Source: Meandrina meandrites
Lineage: Eukaryota; Cnidaria; Anthozoa; Scleractinia; Meandrinidae
Reading direction: 5' to 3'
NCBI GenBank assembly: GCA_963693305.1
Contig: OY855903.1
Location: forward strand, 35,947,251 to 36,011,250
Length of the DNA stretch: 64,000 nucleotides
Shown: in pieces, positions 9,601 through 20,418 of the stretch
Position numbering within the stretch: position 1 is the stretch's first letter
How the letters are laid out: each line of letters starts with the position of its first letter
The notes under the pieces: model-generated
Seen by the model: the letters and a program-made list of their open reading frames with translations, nothing else
The model's database searches: none
What the model was told of the DNA's origin: nothing
Position numbers and translations under genes: made by a program

Positions 9601-9989
9601 GCCAATCTCAATTTACAACTGACTTTTAAAAAGTATGCAGAAGTCCATATTCCACACAAGGAAACCTTCCTTTGCAAGCTTTTAATATGGTATTCCATAA
9701 ATGTACAGTCATGTGAAACTCTAAGCACCTGCCTATTAATTTAGTGTCCACTTGCCAGGCGGTCACTTTAGAGGTCTGAGTATATTTTAACTAAAAATGT
9801 CAGAAAAATATACCTGTAAATAAGTATACATGGAAGCCAGGGTACTTGTCTTCGAGCCACTTGAAACCAATGTCAAGTGCAGTAGTATTTTTTTAAAAAA
9901 ATTTTTTAAAAAAATTGTCTAAGTCGGCCGCACGCTGCTTATCAGATGTCACCATGTGCTTTTCAAATCAATACGCTTCAGAAGCCTAA

Positions 9990-11485
9990 AATTCCAAACA
10001 TAAACTGGGAAAATGAAAGAAACTTGAAGGAATTTTTTTTTTAGACTAATTCTCATTTCAAGATGGAGCAACTAATGTATCAAAACTTCAAAATTCTGCA
10101 TATTTTTGAAGCCGTGAGATCCTGCATTATTCACGCTAAAGCGTAAGTTTAATTTTAGCCCGACAGCTTTTTGCAGTCAATTTTTCACTAAGTGGCTTTA
10201 CCGATCCTTCTAAAAATTCCATTTAAGTTCGAAGCAATATTGTACATTACCATTTTCCTGTCTGAAGTCTTGAGAAGCTGCAATAAGTCATGATCAAGTC
10301 CGTGAATTGTGATCAAAACAAAAGATTGCATGACGAGCTAAAAATACTTCTTTCAATGAAGATGACAAACAATAGACTTGTAACAATAGAAAATAGCATT
10401 GGCCAATATCCCCTGACAATGAAGATTCGCAGCAGCTTTTAAGCATGTAAAACTAAGCGATTCAATTGATGAATAGCACAGATCTTTGAAAAATACCTAC
10501 CTGTAGTTTGCAAAAGGCTGGACAGGCTAAATGACGAGTGATGCGTGAAAATAACACTTTGGGATCGAGAAGTGCTGACGCATTCCTATCCAATGACATT
10601 ATTATCGCCCACAGCGAAAAGTATTCCCTTGACAAATTAAAACAGTCCCTTGAGAGAATACAAAAATGTGGGTCAGAGAGTGCTAACCCAATGCCTCCAA
10701 TTCTTACCAAGCAAAATAGTCGAAAAAATTGTCTAATCAAACCAAGAATTCTTCAGACAAGGTAAACCACAAAAAAAGGAACATTAATAAGCAAACAGGA
10801 CTTGGGCAAAGCAAACATCCCTCTAAACAAAATATAGACTTGCAGACAAAAACAAACAGGAAAATAAATTGAGATTGTTTGACTGATCACCAAGATTTAG
10901 AAGCATATAAAGTACATGTGTAAGTAGTCTCAGACACAGGCAATGTATTTGACATTCAATCGACATAAACCTTAGTTTTTGGTTTCACTATACCTGACAA
11001 TGAGCACGGTTTGGGGCACTACGACACTCAAAAAACTATATATATATATGTCTGATTTTATGAAAAAGGGGTCAGCATTATTTTCAGCGCTCTGTGCGAA
11101 ATTCGCCGTAAACGTTTTTTTCTCGCCAGAAACTATCTCCAAAGTAGACGATATAAAAACTAAAGGAAATGTCATTTTTTTTTCTCTCTTCTCCTTTGAC
11201 TTATTAACCCTTTCGCGTTGTTTAATTTTTTTTTTTCTCGTTTCTCGGCCCTCTTTTAAGCCTACTAAAGCCCCAAAGGTACATGGCCAAAGAGGCCGTG
11301 GAGACTTTTCTTTGACCCCATTTTCATAAATCCATGTATATATAAATGTAAGCACTCTGAAATAAGCACTTTTGCTTTGAAGCTCATGAATAATTACTTA
11401 GGTATACTTGGCACATGGACCATAGATGAGCTTAGATCGTGTGTCTGATCAAAATGTTAAATGAAAATAAACAAGAACAGCTTAC
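9990..11485. other. Intron-like region, coding content unclear
   Basis: No exon is clearly supported. A minus-strand block ending at 10498 with donor GTAGGT (...CPAFCKLQ) is open for about 80 codons and could be an exon, but it has no recognisable motif. The block at 10979-11350 is open on both strands only because of low-complexity runs. Confidence 0.4.
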
Positions 11486-11701
11486 CTCAACTTGAACTCT
11501 TTTAGAACTTGATCCTTCGGAATCTATTTTGTTTGCGATGCAAATCTTTCTCTTTCGATCGTTGTGTTTTTTGTCCTTGTTGATACCGCAGAATCTCTTT
11601 TGAACCACATTTGCCGACTTCAATTCTATCAACGACCTGGCTGGATGGCCAAATCCCCACTCAGAATGGAATGGACAGCAGCATGCAGCCTCGAAAGGCA
11701 T
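11486..11701 (-). CDS. Unidentified 72-codon exon with ATG and GTAAGC donor
   Basis: On the minus strand an ATG (MPFEAACCCPFHSEWGFG) opens a 216-nt phase-0 block ending KRVQVE at a good GTAAGC donor. The start contains three consecutive cysteines, then His and a Lys/Arg-rich stretch (KDKKHNDRKRKIC), suggesting a small zinc-binding or DNA-binding N-terminus. It could be the first exon of the DDE-like gene downstream, but no connecting exon is certain. I do not recognise a family. Confidence 0.4.
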
Positions 11702-12074
11702 GATGTACTAAACCATGAGCGATTTTTCTATAATACGCACAATATAGAAAAGAAAGAAGACAAATACAACTACTTTTCTCGAGTCAACATAGTAATCCAA
11801 GATGGTGGATGCTCTCTGAACGGTTGTGTGACATGCCGTAACCATGGTTCCCACATACATTCTCTCGAAATTTACATGACATGTAGAACAAAAGATATAT
11901 TCCATATATGGAGCCTCTAAAGGGACATTTTGAATATTTTACTACCATTCTTTAGCCATTTTCGAATTCCAGCCAATCACAATGCCAGATTTTAATTAGT
12001 TAATTGGAAACAGACAAGTATCCAATTCCTGCTGCGTTGCTGTCGCTTCTATAGTTCTTACGTGATATGTTACT

Positions 12075-12108
12075 TAAATAAACAAATAAATAAATAAATA
12101 AATAAAAA
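12075..12108 (+). repeat. AAAT microsatellite
   Basis: ATAAATAAATAAATAAATAAA follows a few imperfect units. It is low complexity with no associated gene. Confidence 0.85.
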
Positions 12109-12271
12109 AACTCAATCAACAACTAAAAAAAATATACATTTTATATAGCACGATTATCCACTTCTTGACCATGGCGCATTACAATAATTTAAAACCCTAA
12201 AAATTAAAATCTGACTCACTGATATGTAGTAAGACAACATGAAATACGAGACAGAGCTTGCAAGAACTTAC

Positions 12272-12766
12272 CCCTGTTCTTCCAAGTTTAGTAAGATTTA
12301 TGAGGTCTTGCCAGGATTTGTCAGAAATCCTGCTCTTGAGCTTAAAGAGCAGGTGTACCCAGTCTGGCACTCTCGTGGACTTACCTTTTTCCTCCCACAC
12401 TTCTTTAGGTATCAGCTTTTGGAAAGCCACTTTGATGCCTTTTTCTTGTAGAACAGTTTCCACAACTGAGCTGATAACCTCCTGGGCATTGCGGCCAACT
12501 TTCCCAGTAAGAAGGCAGCTCTCTCCAAGCACGGTGCTAATGGACTCACCTTGGTCTTCGCAAAGTGCGTGCATTCCGTCCATTAATTCTACAGCAGTTT
12601 CCCGTAATTTCCTTTTCTTAAAGGGAACAAAAACCTTCTCATGAACCTTGAGTGATGCAAGGGTCCTCTTCTTCCCAGATTTTGGCGGGACAGGTTGAAA
12701 TGGCACCCTTTTTTGTTTTGGAGGGCTTGGTGTGTTCGGTGGAGTCGGCGGCAGAGATTCACTCTC
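12272..12766 (-). CDS. Unidentified 165-codon exon, Pro/Lys-rich N-terminus
   Basis: Acceptor GCCGCTCAG and donor GTAAGT bracket an open 495-nt phase-0 block. It begins ESESLPPTPPNTPSPPKQ, followed by a basic segment (PFKKRKLRE) that could act as a nuclear signal. A helical-looking region (AQEVISSVVETVLQEKGIK) and a C-terminal block WQDLINLTKLGRTG follow. Composition suggests a nuclear regulatory or transposon accessory protein. No catalytic motif is visible. It lies upstream, on the same strand, of the exons at 11.7 and 8-10 kb and could share a transcript with them. Confidence 0.45.
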
Positions 12767-12839
12767 CTGAGCGGCTGACACAGAAATCTGTCCCACTGTA
12801 CTGACTCCACTGTACTCTCGGCAATTCTCTGCATATTAT

Positions 12840-13600
12840 CTTCCCGACCTTGTCAGGATCGATGTCGACCGGATCAAATGCATTGATCCATGCCATCAAG
12901 GGTTGAAACTCAGTTCACCTGACGAATGCCAAATCCCCTAACGATCTTTGCCACAGAATTTCTAAAAGAAGGCCAAATGCTGAAGACACATGAACCTTCT
13001 CGTTTCATCGACCAGACGCTGAAAACCAACTCGCCGACGCTGAATCCCCACTGGCTGCATAAAGATCATCCAACTCCACTTGTCTATATTCGTTAGGAAA
13101 CAGAATTAAGTGCAAACCACGATTTACTGGAATCTAATGATTCCAGAAACACTCGGTGAAGTTTTGGCGGGACATTCGCCTCAACAGGCACACGGACTTC
13201 GCCATCACTTCCCACCTCCATCGCAAAATGCCTCTGACATTGGCCATACTGGGGTAAATCCAATTATTTCCATTGCGAAGCTGGTTATTCATTTACTTGT
13301 ACAGGCCATACTTTATCCTGAAGACAGGAGCTTGTTGTGTACGTGGAGTACGCGTGTGCATAGAGATCAACCGCATTTTACAAACAACAGGCGCACCAAG
13401 CCGCACTGAAACACTGGAGGGCCGCGCCGAGTTGATCATTGCCAAGGTTTCGAAACAGTTTTAGATCTCCATTTGGACTTCATCGCTTGTACTGATAGTT
13501 ATGCATGAATTTCTCACACAGCTGAAACAGCACATATTTACCGCAGGGAATAGTCGACTGCAATTGACCTCCGTTACAATAAATCAATAAATATCCGTTC
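12840..13600. other. Noncoding gap
   Basis: I see no gene. Open frames on the plus strand (about 13110-13460) lack motifs, and their composition is that of noncoding DNA. The stretch separates the minus-strand exons from the plus-strand LINE that follows. Confidence 0.5.
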
Positions 13601-13699
13601 CTGGCCAGTAAGTGCTAAAATACCAGAACAGGACAAAGGTTTTCTGGCATTTTGTTTTGTTTTTATTTTTGTTGATATGTTTTCTCTTGATTCGTCACC

Positions 13700-16370
13700 T
13701 TGCGCTGTGCGGCTGCAAAAATTTAGCTCTTCCAGATTCAACTTTTTTTTCGTCCGCTAACTGTGGCTTTAGGAGTCTATGGCGACATTTAGTCCATCTA
13801 CGCTGTTGTTGACAACGTACAGTCGATCTACGTTGCTCTCACTGAGATATTGGTGGAAAAATCTACCTAACAAGATTCAGCCTGTGTTGCCAACAAAGTG
13901 GAATGCGCTTAAATCAGTCGGCATTCTAAGGCCAACCAGAGGAAAACGCGCTGGAGTTCACTGCGGAAATAGCCAAAGAGATGGTCAACAAATTCCCTGT
14001 GTTTCACCTAACATGAGGCTGAGCGATATTGTTGGTTTAAGGGCCAGAAGAAGTCGAGTTTCTCGGAATTATACGAACTTATTAAATATTCAAAGTGTCA
14101 CCTTTCCATCTACAACAGGGTGTGACTCCGATAGCGTGGCTTTGAATTCCCTCGAGAGGCCGTTCTTCGTTCCTTCACTGCTTTTGTCAAATACGATGTC
14201 GTTGGCGCCAAAAATTGATGAAATTGCGCACACTATTTCCACACTGAACCCAGACATCGCCTTTTTCACTTAGACCTGGTTGAATGAGGCTGTACCGGAC
14301 GATCCAATTAGCATCAATGGATACTAACTTTTCAGGCGCGATCGCGCAAATCGACAACATGGAGGTGTGTGCATGTACGTCAAAACTCCTACCGAGTGCA
14401 AGATTCTTTCCGATCTACATGACATTGACCATGAAGTTCTTTGGGCAGATTTAAGACCCCGACGTCTGCCACGTGGTTTTTCCAACATCGTTGTTGGTCT
14501 TTTCTACCACCCTCCTGACGCACATGATGTCACCATGAGAGACTACCTAATATCATCTTTGGAGAAAGTCGAGTCACGCTACCCAAACAGTGCAATCATA
14601 ATGGCAGGAGACTTCAACAAGACACTTTTACCTCTGTTCCGTAGAGCTGCTAAGGCTTTTCAGTTAAAGCCAATGGTCGATTTTCCTACCAGGGGAGAAA
14701 ATACTTTGGACCAGTTATTCACTAATATTCCCGAATATTACTAGCGTCCTAGCAGTTTGCCTGCGTTTGGTCTGTCGGACCATCTCACAGTGATCATGAA
14801 GGCTGGAACCAGGGACAAGTCTTCTAAGCCTAAATGCAAGACCATCAAATCAAGGGACAAGCGCCCGAGCAAAGTGGCAGAAGTTGGCCGATTTCTCCAT
14901 CAGGTGCCTTGGTGTGGCTTGTTTTCTCAAGATCAGTCAAGCGAGGACAAGCTTAGAATACTCACTGAAGTCATCAATTTTGGGTTAAATACCATCATGC
15001 CAGAGCGATCGGTGAGGGTTCATGAAACTGATCGTCCTTGGCTGACCAGTCAGCTCAAGGCTCTCATCGCTCGCCGACAAAAGGCCTTCTCCGGGAATGA
15101 ACTCCTTTACAAGATGTTAAGAAACAAAGTGAACCGCGAGCGGAAGTGCTGCCGCAGTGTCTACTATGAGAATAAAGTGAAGGACCTGCACGTCTCAAAA
15201 CCCCGAAATTGGTGGCGCGAGGTTAAGCAGCTATGTGGGGCCACCAGAAACACCGGGCGTGACCTTAAATCGATCCTGCATTCAGATCTTGGTTGCGAAG
15301 AGACCACTTTGGCTGAAAGCGTCAATGAAGCCTTTACCAGCGTCACAAAAGACTACTCGCCCCTGACAAATTGTTTTCGTGTACCAACAGATGGTGACCA
15401 GCCAATATCCGTCACTGAACAGTCTGTCGTTAAGAAACTTCGAGCAGTTAAAACATCTCGTGCTGGTGGACCTGATGATCTTCCTAACTGGGTGCTAAGG
15501 GAATTTGCTGACATTCTGGCCGCACCCATTGCTGACATCTTGAACACCTCCTTCTCTGAATGCAAAGTTCCTCGTGTTTGGAAAATCGCTGATGTCTCGC
15601 CTCTTCCAAAGGCTCCAACAGTATGCGATTTTAATAAAGACCTGAGGATGATCTCACTAACATCTACACTGTCAAAGATTGCTGAAAGTTTTGTAATCAA
15701 GAAGTCCGTAAAGCCTGCAGTGCTATCCTCTATTCATCCAAATCAATATGGCTTCATCCCAGGCTCCTCTACGACTTTCGCGCTCATTTCTATGTTACAC
15801 CATTGGCTGGGAGCTACCGATGGCACTGGGGCTGCTATTAGAACTGCCTTTGTGGATTTTCGGAAAGCTTTCGACTTGGTCGACCACCAGACATTAATTG
15901 CCAAACAGTTAAGCCTAGAAGTTAAACCAACTTCCCTGAATTGGATCATAGATTTTGTAAGGGACAGACAGCAAAGGGTGAAGCTACACGGGACCTTCTC
16001 CACCTGGCAAACCGTCACTGCAGGAGTACCACAGGGCACCCGACTCGGACCTTGGCTGTTTCTCGCGATGATCAATGACCTTGATCTACCTGGAGAGTCC
16101 ATGCTTATGTGGAAATTCGCTGATGATACCACCATTTCCGAGATAGTGCAGCCGTCCAACGTCAGCAATTTACAGCATGTTGTCGATCATGTCAATAAAT
16201 GGTCTCATGAAAACTACCTTCAGCTGAACCCAAGGAAGTGTAAGGAGATGCTGACATGCTTCAAAAGATCGCCACCTCTGTTTGACCCAGTCGAGGTGGA
16301 TGGACTTAATTTTGAAAGAGTCTCTTCTGCCAAAGTTCTAGGAATTACTCTCAGAAATGATTTAAAATGG
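13700..16370 (+). mobile_element. Broken CR1/L2-like LINE: endonuclease and reverse transcriptase
   Basis: A plus-strand endonuclease/RT frame begins near 13700 and stops abruptly at about 16370 in the RT thumb region, where a second LINE follows in opposite orientation. Three in-frame stops fall in the endonuclease part (14272-14274, about 14324 and 14742-14744). There is no 3' UTR or tail. The style (PHD-less fragment, FADD box, GVPQGT motif) fits CR1/L2-like elements. It is an old dead copy. Confidence 0.8.
13779..14744 (+). pseudogene. LINE AP-type endonuclease region, three stops
   Basis: Endonuclease motifs are visible in order: LLSNTMSLAPKIDEI, NPDIAFFT then a stop then TWLNE, GGVCMYVK, VVGLFYHPP, IIMAGDFNKT and GLSDHLTVI at the start of the next block. 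The stop at 14272-14274 sits where CR1/L2-like elements carry the catalytic Glu of ETWL (TAG for an expected GAG). Asp-Asn of GDFN and the SDH triad remain. The enzyme would nick target DNA for target-primed reverse transcription; this copy cannot. Confidence 0.75.
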
Positions 16371-16394
16371 AACGATCTTTTGATGGTGTATTAG
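14745..16394 (+). pseudogene. LINE reverse transcriptase, 3'-truncated
   Basis: The frame is open for about 540 residues. RT landmarks: SRAGGPDDLPNWVL and LPKAP before finger motifs, AFVDFRKAFDLVDHQTL (palm Asp), GVPQGTRLGPWLF and MWKFADDTTIS (FADD catalytic pair). About 85 residues later the thumb runs into foreign sequence at 16370, after ITLRNDLKWND. The last 8 codons belong to the neighbouring minus-strand LINE read backwards. The start is not a true initiator: the frame joins the endonuclease block upstream through a TAG codon. Confidence 0.8.
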
Positions 16395-16782
16395 TTTCAG
16401 GGTCAGAATTTTCTAAGTGTGGAATATTACCAATATTAGATAAGGTTTGTAATACTGGTAAATTTTCTAATAAAGAATTGGCAATATTCTTAGAGCACAA
16501 ACAGCTTGAGTTGGAATTAAAAGAGAGCTTGATAAGCATATCATCTTTAATTGAATGAAATGGAAATATTGATTGGCTGCATGTCTGGCAGGTCCACCCA
16601 AGGCTACTAGATCTAAAGTACTTATAATCAGCTAGAGAAAGGGAGGTACACATTAAGTGACAAAGGATATTACACACATTGCAGTTCAATTTCCTCCTAT
16701 TACTTCTAATAGACCTATTACAGATAGCACATGGGGATCTACCAGAAAGTAGAGTTAGATCATTTAGACAACTTTCTTGCAC
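16367..16782 (-). pseudogene. ORF2 N-terminus with PHD-like zinc finger, truncated
   Basis: The block begins just after ORF1 and carries a PHD/RING-like zinc motif: CAICNRSI, NCNVCNILCHLMC and WTCQTC (Cys4-His-Cys3 spacing). PHD fingers at the start of ORF2, before the endonuclease, are common in CR1/L2-like LINEs of marine invertebrates. The endonuclease never appears because the sequence is cut at about 16370. The ATG-like start at 16782 directly follows the ORF1 stop. Confidence 0.7.
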
Positions 16783-17634
16783 TTAGCTTGGTTGGGTGGA
16801 TTCATCAGTAGATGGATTATTTGTAGATTCAGATGCTGAAAGTTGTGGATGCAGCCCTTCCAAATCCCCTTCTGAAGTGATACGCAATGCTGAGGTGTGC
16901 TCATTACGTCTCAGGTAAATAACTCCATAGTATGTCCAGATAAACTTGTATTTATGGTCCTTGCTAAACTTCAAACATTTCTTAAACAGCTTTTTCTTTG
17001 ATTCAGTTAGACTTTCTTGAATGTAGATTTTATCTTCACCAAGACGCCCCAAACCAATGTCACTAATGTTGCAGCTTTTTAACTTAGGCCTAGCTTTGTA
17101 GAAGCGATCCCTTATCCTTTGGTTGGTGAATTTCACCACAATAGCTGGATGTCTTACCAATGACGTCGAAGACGTAGATGCCAATTCTCCATTGCTAGAG
17201 AAAGGAATCCTGGGGCTTATCGAAATATCAGTATCGTTGACATCGGCATCAATCAAGGTACCAATTTTCCTCACTATTTCGTTTGTGTCCTCGCCATGTG
17301 TGGTCGGGACTCCTCTTATTTCTAGACACTCTCTTCGCGAGTATTGAGCTTGTTCGTCCAAAGCAGATCTTAAGTTGCCGATTCCTTTTCGCAAATTAGC
17401 GGAGTCACTTCTCAAGCGTTCATTTTCTCGAGTTAAAGTATTAGTTTGCTTCTCCAGGCCATTGATCTTATCCTTCATTGACTCAAAAGAGGTGTTGAAA
17501 AAGGACATGGATTCTTCGTACGTTCTCAATTTTGCGTCCAAGACGGATGACAAGATGGCCGTCAGTTTGGACTCTAGAATTTCATCCAATATTGATCTTA
17601 ACATCGTCTCCATTTTCGATTTTTCTTGATCCAT
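16783..17634 (-). CDS. LINE ORF1 protein, coiled coil plus RRM-like domain
   Basis: 283 residues, complete. The first 115 are heptad-rich (EESMSFFNTSFESMKDKING, LEKQTNTLTRENERL), a trimerising or dimerising coiled coil. Then ECLEIRGVPTTHGED opens an RRM-like domain with RHPAIVVKFTNQRIRDRF, followed by a basic C-terminal domain (ESLTESKKKLFKKCLKF). This layout matches ORF1p RNA-binding chaperones. Start is ATG with an upstream in-frame stop. It is intact, but its ORF2 partner is lost. Confidence 0.75.
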   Translation of the reverse strand: MDQEKSKMETMLRSILDEILESKLTAILSSVLDAKLRTYEESMSFFNTSFESMKDKINGLEKQTNTLTRENERLRSDSANLRKGIGNLRSALDEQAQYSRRECLEIRGVPTTHGEDTNEIVRKIGTLIDADVNDTDISISPRIPFSSNGELASTSSTSLVRHPAIVVKFTNQRIRDRFYKARPKLKSCNISDIGLGRLGEDKIYIQESLTESKKKLFKKCLKFSKDHKYKFIWTYYGVIYLRRNEHTSALRITSEGDLEGLHPQLSASESTNNPSTDESTQPS

Positions 17635-18077
17635 CTTAACATCTTAGCATTCTGATGTAGAAGGCACTCAAGTAGTAACAAAAAATAACAAGATAAAGCT
17701 ATATAAATGGAATTAGAAACGGAGTAGAAAAAAACTCGCCATGCTCACATGACAACCGCTGACCAAATGTTAAATACAGAAAACAGAAAGCAGAAATTAA
17801 TGAAGTCTTGCAGTTTGATAGAGTATATTTTCCCATGATACTGTCAGTATAATATTACTTTCTGCCATTGCTTATTAAGGAGCTCATCCTCAAACAATTT
17901 ACACGATGGAATGAAAAACAGCTACGCTATACTTATAGTACTATCCCTTTACCTTCATATGTAAACTCTTCCCCCTCGTGTTGTTTTGGTTCCTGTTAAC
18001 TGCTATGTATGGAATTCTGAGATGTCACTGTACGTAAGATAAACGTAACTGATCGAAATAATAAATTGACCTTTTAC

Positions 18078-19133
18078 CTCTTTGTCAGAATTGTCCTCGC
18101 TATCAGACATGGATTCCAATTCAGAAGTTGATTCATTCATTTTCTAAAATTGTAAACACATTTGGAAAGAAACGGATTGTCAAATAATTGATTGACAATG
18201 GGTATTAATTTAATGATTTTTTGTAAAGAGGTCTCACATTTTTTGGCTTATTACCCGGCGTTATTGAATGGTCGGGCGGTCATCGTCCACATTTTAATTT
18301 AAAATGTTGATCATTCCAATTTTACAAAGTTCAGCTCCTTCTTCTGTCATTTACTTTATACCATAACTTAGGAAAAAAAGAACATCTACGCTACTCAGAG
18401 TAATGTTTCAATAACATACCTCATTTCCTGTGCCTTTAACTCCAAACGCGTTGAAATCGCGCTTTCCACCCCCTCTGAGTCGCAAACAAATTTCAACGTA
18501 ACTGTTGGCTTTTGCAAGATTTCCTTCCTTCATCTAAAAGTAAACATTCATCGTAATACTAAATTCTGTATATAAGGTCAAAGTTTGACCTCGTATACGG
18601 TAAACATGATTGTAATTATAAAAACAAACAATACGATACGTTAGGTACGTACCACCTTCCCATTGCATATTATGAAATAGGAGTCTTTAGCTAGTTGAAA
18701 TTCAGTTGATATCATCCTCACAATGTCCTCGTAGCGAAGTAATCCACATACCCTCAGCTTGCCGTTCGGTAAGCAAATGAAGAACTGACCACAACCAAAC
18801 TGTTGACATTTATCTTTGGCACCAAAGCTAGACTGTGGAACAGAGAAAACGAGTGCAGTGGCTGATATGATACGCTTTGTAACTTTCTGGAATTTTTAAA
18901 TTTTATTATCATGTAAAAATGAAACTTACGGACAATCTTGCCTCTTGATTTCTTTGCCATTGTTTGTAAGAAAAAAGCAGCTTTTCTGGTGGTACGTAGT
19001 CAATGAGTTGTTTCATTTTCATCATGAAAAGCTCTTCCTGATCTAATTTGATACTTGGCCACCAACCATATCCAGGTGTGTCTGACCCATCGTCGTCATT
19101 GCCATCGTTACCTCCAACAATTCCTCCAACTTT
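18078..19133 (-). CDS. SDE2-like ubiquitin-fold protein, four internal exons
   Basis: Four GT-AG exons: 19133-18930 (68 codons), 18832-18653 (60), 18533-18420 (38), 18143-18078 (22). Every one is phase 0 and the joints stay in frame. Exon 2-3 encode a ubiquitin-like fold: FFICLPNGKLRVCGLLRY, FQLAKDSYFIICNGKV, then EGNLAKANSYVEICLRLRGG and GKRDFNAFG. The LRLRGG-G-K end resembles the diglycine-Lys cleavage site and the following F.G block of SDE2, a replication-stress and splicing protein whose UBL is clipped. Exon 4 is an acidic Ser/Glu tail (ESTSELESMSDSEDNSD). Exon 1 is Asp/Gly-rich, then GYGWWPSIKLDQEEL. The initiator and stop were not found. It could also be a transposon-encoded UBL. Confidence 0.65.
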
Positions 19134-19139
19134 CTGAAA

Positions 19140-20418
19140 GATGTTTTCAGTAGTAGAGTTAACGAATGGTTTCTAGTCATTACGTCAAATGCGCGTGGTA
19201 ACTCTCGCAAAACAAAGATGATCTGATAAAACAGCGAGAAAAGCATCATTCTTGCTAGTAACCAAAGTGGGAAAATCATTTTTAAGCAGAAATCAACGGC
19301 TATGGCGTTTGACTGTAAGATTCTCTGCCTGTTATGCTTTAAGCGACCGTGAGCGCCAAAATAAGTTTGAGTTTCCCGCTCAAATACTAATTTATTATTT
19401 CTCTGAAGTTCGATTGGCTACCTGACAGAAACTTTCTTTGTACTCAGAAAGTTAATATGGGGTTACGTCGGCTGAATGCCATGCTTGCGTAATCCCAGTA
19501 ATAAAGCTTTTTGAGCACTTTACTGATAATTTATAATACAGCTAGCAAAAGTACAGCACTTTCATGGCTTTAAGATAAGTTTCACTTTGCACACTACCAC
19601 AAAGAGTTCTCTAGTACGCGTTTCGTTGGTAGCAACGTAATTATTCCATGTCAATAAGCCGTTGCACATAATTTGGTAGTTTCTGTCAAATAGTTTAACA
19701 ACGTAACTTGCACTGACATGCTAAGTAAGGGTATATATGAAAGTTTCTTGGAATAACGCTGATACATTGGCTGTGTCGCTGTAGAAAATGTGAAAACTTT
19801 GGTTCTAACTTTGAACAAAAAAGAGTAAAAATTTACGTAGTTACGCATCACAATGAATAAAAAGAGAGCTGCTTCCGGTTTACACATCCTGATTGAAAAA
19901 ACATAGCAGAATTAATTTGAGAACACTTATGGTACACTCGTGTTACCTTCGGATTCTCCCAGAATTTCTCTTGCAGTCTAATCAGGCTTTAGAAATACGC
20001 ACGGCAATGTTTACCAATAAGTTTTTTTCTCTTATAAAAGTAATACAAAGCAGTTATGCTTTTGACAACATTCGCTAATTGTTCTTTGTGTATAGTATTA
20101 AACGTTTACTCAAAAAACGCAAGTCCAAATGTTGTGAATGTGTCGAAAAAAGGACAGGCAAAACATCTTTCGCCAGTTCTGTTAGCTTAGCAGGTTATAT
20201 TAGCTTTTCATTTAGCACTTTTTTAGTTATTGTTATTTCAAAACCTGCTTGAGTAGACTGGGTATTGGTATCGCTAGTTAGCATTCTCTTTGCTGCCCTC
20301 TCAGTCACATCAGTGAAATTGATTTAAGGTTAAAAACAATTTGATCGTAAAATGGCTCAGTTTCGTGATGATGAATTTTGATGCCGATTATTTGACCAAT
20401 GGTTTTGGTCGCGGTCGT
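19140..20418. other. Gap between divergent exons; possible promoter zone
   Basis: No gene is supported. The minus-strand UBL gene lies left and a plus-strand exon lies right, so this may hold both promoters. One AGAAACTTTCTTTGTACTCA site, preceded by ATTGGCTA, sits at about 19413-19446 and matches the sites at 21.2-21.9 kb. Confidence 0.4.

Larger units (their letters stand above)
8078..9970 (-). pseudogene. Multi-exon DDE-like transposase-like gene with Cys-rich C-terminus
   Basis: Minus-strand exons, in order: about 9960-9814, 9453-9236, about 8907-8825, 8385-8078. The first ends FHVYLFT plus one base; the second opens with two bases completing Asp, then NGPHYHNTGV and FEAGEGKSALDTHFAHV. 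Asp in (D)NGPHYHN and Glu in EAGEGKSA look like two of three RNase-H-fold acidic residues, so I infer a DDE-type integrase domain. The last exon ends in a Cys-rich tail (CSCKAQCLRCKCPKAGLPC). Joints 9814/9453 and 8825/8385 are in frame. A TTTAAAA-type palindromic expansion near 9895-9922 puts a stop in the first exon, so the copy is probably dead. Upstream exons were not identified with confidence. Confidence 0.55.
16367..17760 (-). mobile_element. 5' part of a second LINE in opposite orientation
   Basis: Minus-strand order: a short 5' UTR (about 17760-17635), ORF1 (17634-16783), then the N-terminus of ORF2 (16782 to about 16370). The rest of ORF2 is missing, cut at the junction with the plus-strand LINE. 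The two elements are thus joined through internal breakpoints, which fits a deletion between tail-to-tail copies. Confidence 0.7.

Noticed and set aside
10979..11350. Open frames on both strands near 11 kb
   Set aside because: Open on both strands because of low-complexity T and A runs; no domain, no splice signals.
15164..16168. Minus-strand open frames inside the plus-strand LINE
   Set aside because: Complement shadows of the reverse transcriptase.
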